Shown here piece by piece: positions 5,654 through 7,721 of a DNA stretch of 7,721 bases. The notes below the pieces were generated by a model. That model saw only the letters and a list, made by a program, of their open reading frames with translations, did not search any database and was not told the DNA's origin. The stretch's first letter is position 1. Each line of letters begins with the position of its first letter. A program made the translations under genes and the position numbers. The DNA is from Candidatus Bathyarchaeota archaeon B63 (lineage in GTDB: Archaea > Thermoproteota > Bathyarchaeia > Bathyarchaeales > DTEX01). Location of the stretch: NCBI GenBank assembly GCA_001593845.1, contig LUCF01000086.1, positions 1-7,721 on the forward strand. Direction: 5' to 3'.

Positions 5654-6068
5654 TTGGGCGAGGTCGAGTTCGCTTTGGCTGCTTCATTTCAACTCCGGGT
5701 CATGCAACGGATGCGAGATAGAGATAGTGGCCTCCCGCGCCCCCAAGTATGACCTGGAAAGGTTCGGCGTACTCTTCAAGGGAAGCCCGAGGCACGCTGA
5801 CGTCCTAGTCGTGACGGGCCCCGTTTCCAGGCAGGCGAGAAGCCGCCTCCTCCGCATCTACAGCCAGATGCCTGAGCCGAAGTACGTATTAGCCGTAGGC
5901 TCATGCGCGATAAGCGGGGCTCCCTTCCAAGGCTCCTACAGCCACCATGGGGGCGTGCGGAACGTCCTCCCAGTCGATGTTTATGTTGGGGGATGCCCAC
6001 CTAAGCCTGAGGCGATCATAGATGGGATTCTCAAGATAAAGGAGAAGATCAAGGGTGGAAGGGGATGA
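5654..6068 (+). CDS. Group 4 [NiFe] hydrogenase small subunit (NuoB/EchC/MbhJ family); start in doubt, apparent +1 frameshift
   Basis: This subunit holds the [4Fe-4S] cluster next to the NiFe site and passes electrons to it, on the cytoplasmic face. Cluster ligands are visible: GSCNGCEIEIVA (two Cys, codons 5703 and 5712), VGSC (codon 5904) and VGGCPPKPEA (codon 5994). The CxxC spacing is that of hydrogenases; complex I NuoB has adjacent cysteines. YDLERFGVLFKGSPRHADVL is strongly conserved in Ech/Mbh relatives. The frame encoding SLWLLHFNSGSCNGC has no ATG, GTG or TTG between its upstream stop (5556) and GTG 5727, and starting at 5727 would discard two cluster ligands. TTG 5654 lies in another frame; dropping one base near 5669 gives MGEVE joined to SLWLLHFN, an excellent N-terminus. 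So the gene needs a +1 shift, a non-standard start (for example ATA 5649), or has a sequence error. It overlaps the next gene by ATGA. Confidence 0.82.
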
Positions 6069-6238
6069 GGAGGTCAGAGCTTAGGAGGCAGCTGAGGATC
6101 CGCGCGGGGAACATCACGGTTCAGCGGGCGGGGAGATTCATCGTCAAGATCGAGAGGGGAGACCTGAAGAGGGTGATGAGGAGGCTGATCAGGATGAAGA
6201 ATTACGCCCATTTATCAACCATCACCGCCCTGGATTGA
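6065..6238 (+). CDS. NuoC/EchD/MbhK-like subunit, N-terminal half (interrupted by TGA)
   Basis: 57 codons from an ATG that overlaps the small-subunit stop (ATGA), so translation is probably coupled. It is short and highly basic (many AGG codons). It ends in NYAHLSTITALD, which is the HLSTIT-x-x-D motif found in the middle of NuoC/EchD-type proteins just before the EIEVIYH strand. That strand is encoded directly downstream in another frame. The stop TGA (6236-6238) therefore cuts the subunit in two. Skipping a single T gives ITALD joined to EIEVIYHVAF, which reads as an intact family member of about 150 residues. The subunit would bridge the small and large hydrogenase subunits and has no cofactor. 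Too small to be an obvious gene on its own; recognised by motif and position. Confidence 0.75.
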   Translation: MRRSELRRQLRIRAGNITVQRAGRFIVKIERGDLKRVMRRLIRMKNYAHLSTITALD

Positions 6239-6245
6239 GATAGAG

Positions 6246-6515
6246 GTGATATACCACGTGGCATTCACGGATGCATTCGTCTCAGTCAATGTCAGAGCTC
6301 CGAAGGAGGCGCCCCTCCTCCAGTCGCTCGTAGACCTGATTCCGGGAGCGGCGATCTACGAGAGGGAGGTCCACGACCTCTTCGGGGTTGAATTTGAGGG
6401 GAACCCCGACCTCTCCCCCCTACTGCTGCCCGACGGCTGGCCTGAGGGCGTCTACCCCCTCCGGAAGTGGTGGTCGACTGAGAGGCTGCTCTCAAAGCTC
6501 GGTGGTGGAAGATGA
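6246..6515 (+). CDS. NuoC/EchD/MbhK-like subunit, C-terminal half
   Basis: The 89-residue frame from GTG 6246 carries the second half of the NuoC family: IYHVAFTDAFVSVNVR, then the family signature IYEREVHDLFGVEFEGNPDL (37-56), LLLPDGWPEG and YPLRK. In complex I this segment packs against NuoD and NuoB. The same frame is open slightly further upstream (W-I-E-I-E before the GTG codon), and those residues belong to the family strand. This argues that GTG is not the natural start and the protein is the continuation of the preceding 57-residue frame by +1. There is no good Shine-Dalgarno string before the GTG; reinitiation after the TGA seven bases upstream is possible. It overlaps the large subunit by ATGA. 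Confidence 0.85.
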   Translation: MIYHVAFTDAFVSVNVRAPKEAPLLQSLVDLIPGAAIYEREVHDLFGVEFEGNPDLSPLLLPDGWPEGVYPLRKWWSTERLLSKLGGGR

Positions 6516-7690
6516 CATTCAGGATACCCTTCGGGCCTCAGCATCCAGCCTTGGAGGAGTCCATAAACTTCATGCTCGAGATAGAGGAGGAAAGGGTCAT
6601 AAGCGTCAAGCCCCGCCTCGGATACATCCACAGGGGAATCGAGAAGATAGCTGAGAGCCGGAATTACCAGCAGCTCGTCTTCCTCTCCGAGAGGATATGC
6701 GGGATCTGCTCATTCGCCCATGCATTATGCTACTCCCAGGCCGTAGAGGAGATCCTCGGCTTAGAGGCCCCGGAGAGGGCCAAGTTCATAAGAACCATCA
6801 TCGCGGAGATGGAGAGAATCCAGAACCATTATCTGTGGCTCGGCCTAACAGCGAAGGAGATGGGCTTCGAGACCCTCTTCATGTACGCCTGGAGAGACAG
6901 GGAGAAGATAATCGAGATGCTCGAGATGATCACCGGTAAACGGGTGAACTACGGGCTGACCACGATAGGAGGCGTGCGGAGAGACATAAGTGAACGGGCG
7001 GCTGAGAGGCTGGGGGAAAGCCTCAAGTACCTTGAGGAGAGGGCTGAGTACTACACCATGGTCTGCACGAGAGACCCATCGATCCTCAAGAGGACGGTCG
7101 GCGTCGGCATACTGAGGCCGAGGGAGGCACGTGCCCTCTGCGCCGTAGGGCCGACGGCGAGGGCGAGCGGCATACCCCGAGATGTGAGGGCGGATGATCC
7201 TTACGCGGCGTACGGCGAGGTTCCCTTCAGGGTTATAACCTACAGGGGATGCGATGTCGCAAGCCGGATATACGTCCGGATAGACGAGATAAAGGAGAGC
7301 ATAAAGATCATAAGGTACGCCTTGAGGAACATGCCGGATGGCCCGATTAGGGTTAGAGCTCCGATGAGGGTGCGGGAGGGCGAGGCTGTGAGCAGGGTTG
7401 AGGCCCCACGTGGGGAGAACCTCCACTTCTTACGGTCAGGTGGGGGAGACAGGCCTGAGCGGTGGAAGATTCGGCCGCCAACCCTCGCCAATATACTCCC
7501 CCTCTGCCGGATGCTGACCGGGGTTAACCTGGCAGATGTGCCCGTTGTGATAGCCGGGATCGACCCCTGCATTGCATGTGCGGAGAGGATCAGCCTGCTG
7601 GATTCGAAGACCGGTAGGCTGGATGTCTGGGATGGGAGGAGATTATGGAGGTACGCGAACGAATGGTACCGGAAGAAGTATGGGCGTTGA
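6512..7690 (+). CDS. Group 4 [NiFe] hydrogenase large subunit (NuoD/EchE/MbhL family)
   Basis: The catalytic subunit, 392 residues, ATG overlapping the NuoC stop (ATGA). It keeps both nickel-iron binding pairs: L1 RICGICSFAH (61-70, Cys63 and Cys66) and L2 DPCIACAER (351-359, Cys353 and Cys356). NuoD and the hydrogenase-related Mbs/Ehr proteins have lost one or both pairs, so this one should bind NiFe and catalyse 2H+ + 2e- to H2 or the reverse. N-terminal FGPQHPALEESI (7-18), GYIHRGIEKIAE (37-48), YGLTTIGGVRRD (147-158) and GPTARASGIPRD (213-224) are typical of the group 4/NuoD superfamily. A 33-residue tail follows Arg359, the point where maturation proteases cut many NiFe hydrogenases. The exact group 4 subtype cannot be fixed without a tree. 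Its stop overlaps the TTG of the next gene. Confidence 0.93.
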   Translation: MTFRIPFGPQHPALEESINFMLEIEEERVISVKPRLGYIHRGIEKIAESRNYQQLVFLSERICGICSFAHALCYSQAVEEILGLEAPERAKFIRTIIAEMERIQNHYLWLGLTAKEMGFETLFMYAWRDREKIIEMLEMITGKRVNYGLTTIGGVRRDISERAAERLGESLKYLEERAEYYTMVCTRDPSILKRTVGVGILRPREARALCAVGPTARASGIPRDVRADDPYAAYGEVPFRVITYRGCDVASRIYVRIDEIKESIKIIRYALRNMPDGPIRVRAPMRVREGEAVSRVEAPRGENLHFLRSGGGDRPERWKIRPPTLANILPLCRMLTGVNLADVPVVIAGIDPCIACAERISLLDSKTGRLDVWDGRRLWRYANEWYRKKYGR

Positions 7691-7721
7691 TCCAAGTCTT
7701 CGTTTATCCAGGCTTCTTTTT
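7687..7721 (+). CDS. NuoH/EchB/MbhM-like membrane subunit, first codons only
   Basis: TTG 7687 overlaps the large-subunit stop (TTGA). The frame then reads M-I-Q-V-F-V-Y-P-G-F-F to the window edge. A hydrophobic start with V-x-P-G-F is typical of the first helix of NuoH-family proteins, and NuoH follows NuoD in complex I/Fpo operons. Only 11 full codons are visible, so this rests on position plus a short match. The subunit would anchor the peripheral arm to the membrane. Confidence 0.6.
   Translation, partial: MIQVFVYPGFF

Noticed and set aside
5727..6068. GTG 5727 as the true start of the small subunit
   Set aside because: It would discard the CNGC ligands and the strongly conserved HFNSGS segment that lie just upstream in the same frame.
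6845..7695. Long minus-strand ORFs opposite the hydrogenase large subunit
   Set aside because: Shadows of a GC-rich coding region; the plus frame carries all NiFe motifs.
1..7721. CRISPR array, tRNA/rRNA genes, insertion sequences
   Set aside because: No regularly spaced repeats, no tRNA T-loop-type signature, and no transposase or terminal repeats were seen by eye.

Overview
This window looks archaeal, most likely from a thermophilic Thermoproteota lineage such as Bathyarchaeia. The lineage is inferred from protein resemblance, not proven. The evidence is archaeal TATA/BRE-like boxes about 26 nt ahead of starts (leaderless style), many TTG/GTG starts, ATGA-type overlaps inside an operon, heavy AGG/AGA arginine use, and archaeal-type proteins (MoeA, a Sulfolobus-type ferredoxin, an Ech/Mbh-type hydrogenase).

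Layout. 1-980 (minus): most of a molybdopterin molybdotransferase (moeA), running off the left edge. 981-1523: non-coding sequence around a short trxB remnant (minus). 1524-1856 (minus): a di-cluster ferredoxin of the zinc-ferredoxin family that has lost its zinc ligands. 1857-2179: a divergent control region with a GC-rich inverted repeat. 2180-3298 (plus): a URO-D/cobamide methyltransferase-family protein behind a clear leaderless promoter. 3437-4093 (plus): endonuclease III. 4094-4494: a long intergenic region. 4495-5121 (plus): a class II (fuculose-phosphate type) aldolase. 5296 to the right edge (plus): a tightly packed energy-converting operon.

The operon is the main interest. Its order is NuoA-like, small subunit, NuoC-like, large subunit, then the first codons of a NuoH-like subunit. 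That is complex I/Fpo order, and NuoA belongs to complex I. Yet the small subunit has the hydrogenase CxxC motif rather than NuoB's tandem cysteines, and the large subunit keeps both CxxC pairs that bind the NiFe centre (RICGIC and DPCIAC). The encoded machine is therefore predicted to be a membrane-bound group 4 [NiFe] hydrogenase coupling electron transfer (probably from ferredoxin) to H2 chemistry and ion pumping, with a complex I-like membrane arm.

Two of its genes are broken in the reading frame in the same sense. The small subunit has its conserved N-terminus in a frame with no ATG, GTG or TTG start, one base away from a TTG-started frame. The NuoC-like subunit is interrupted by a TGA and resumes one base later. 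Either the sequence has two errors, the genes are truly split or decayed, or +1 frameshifting is used.
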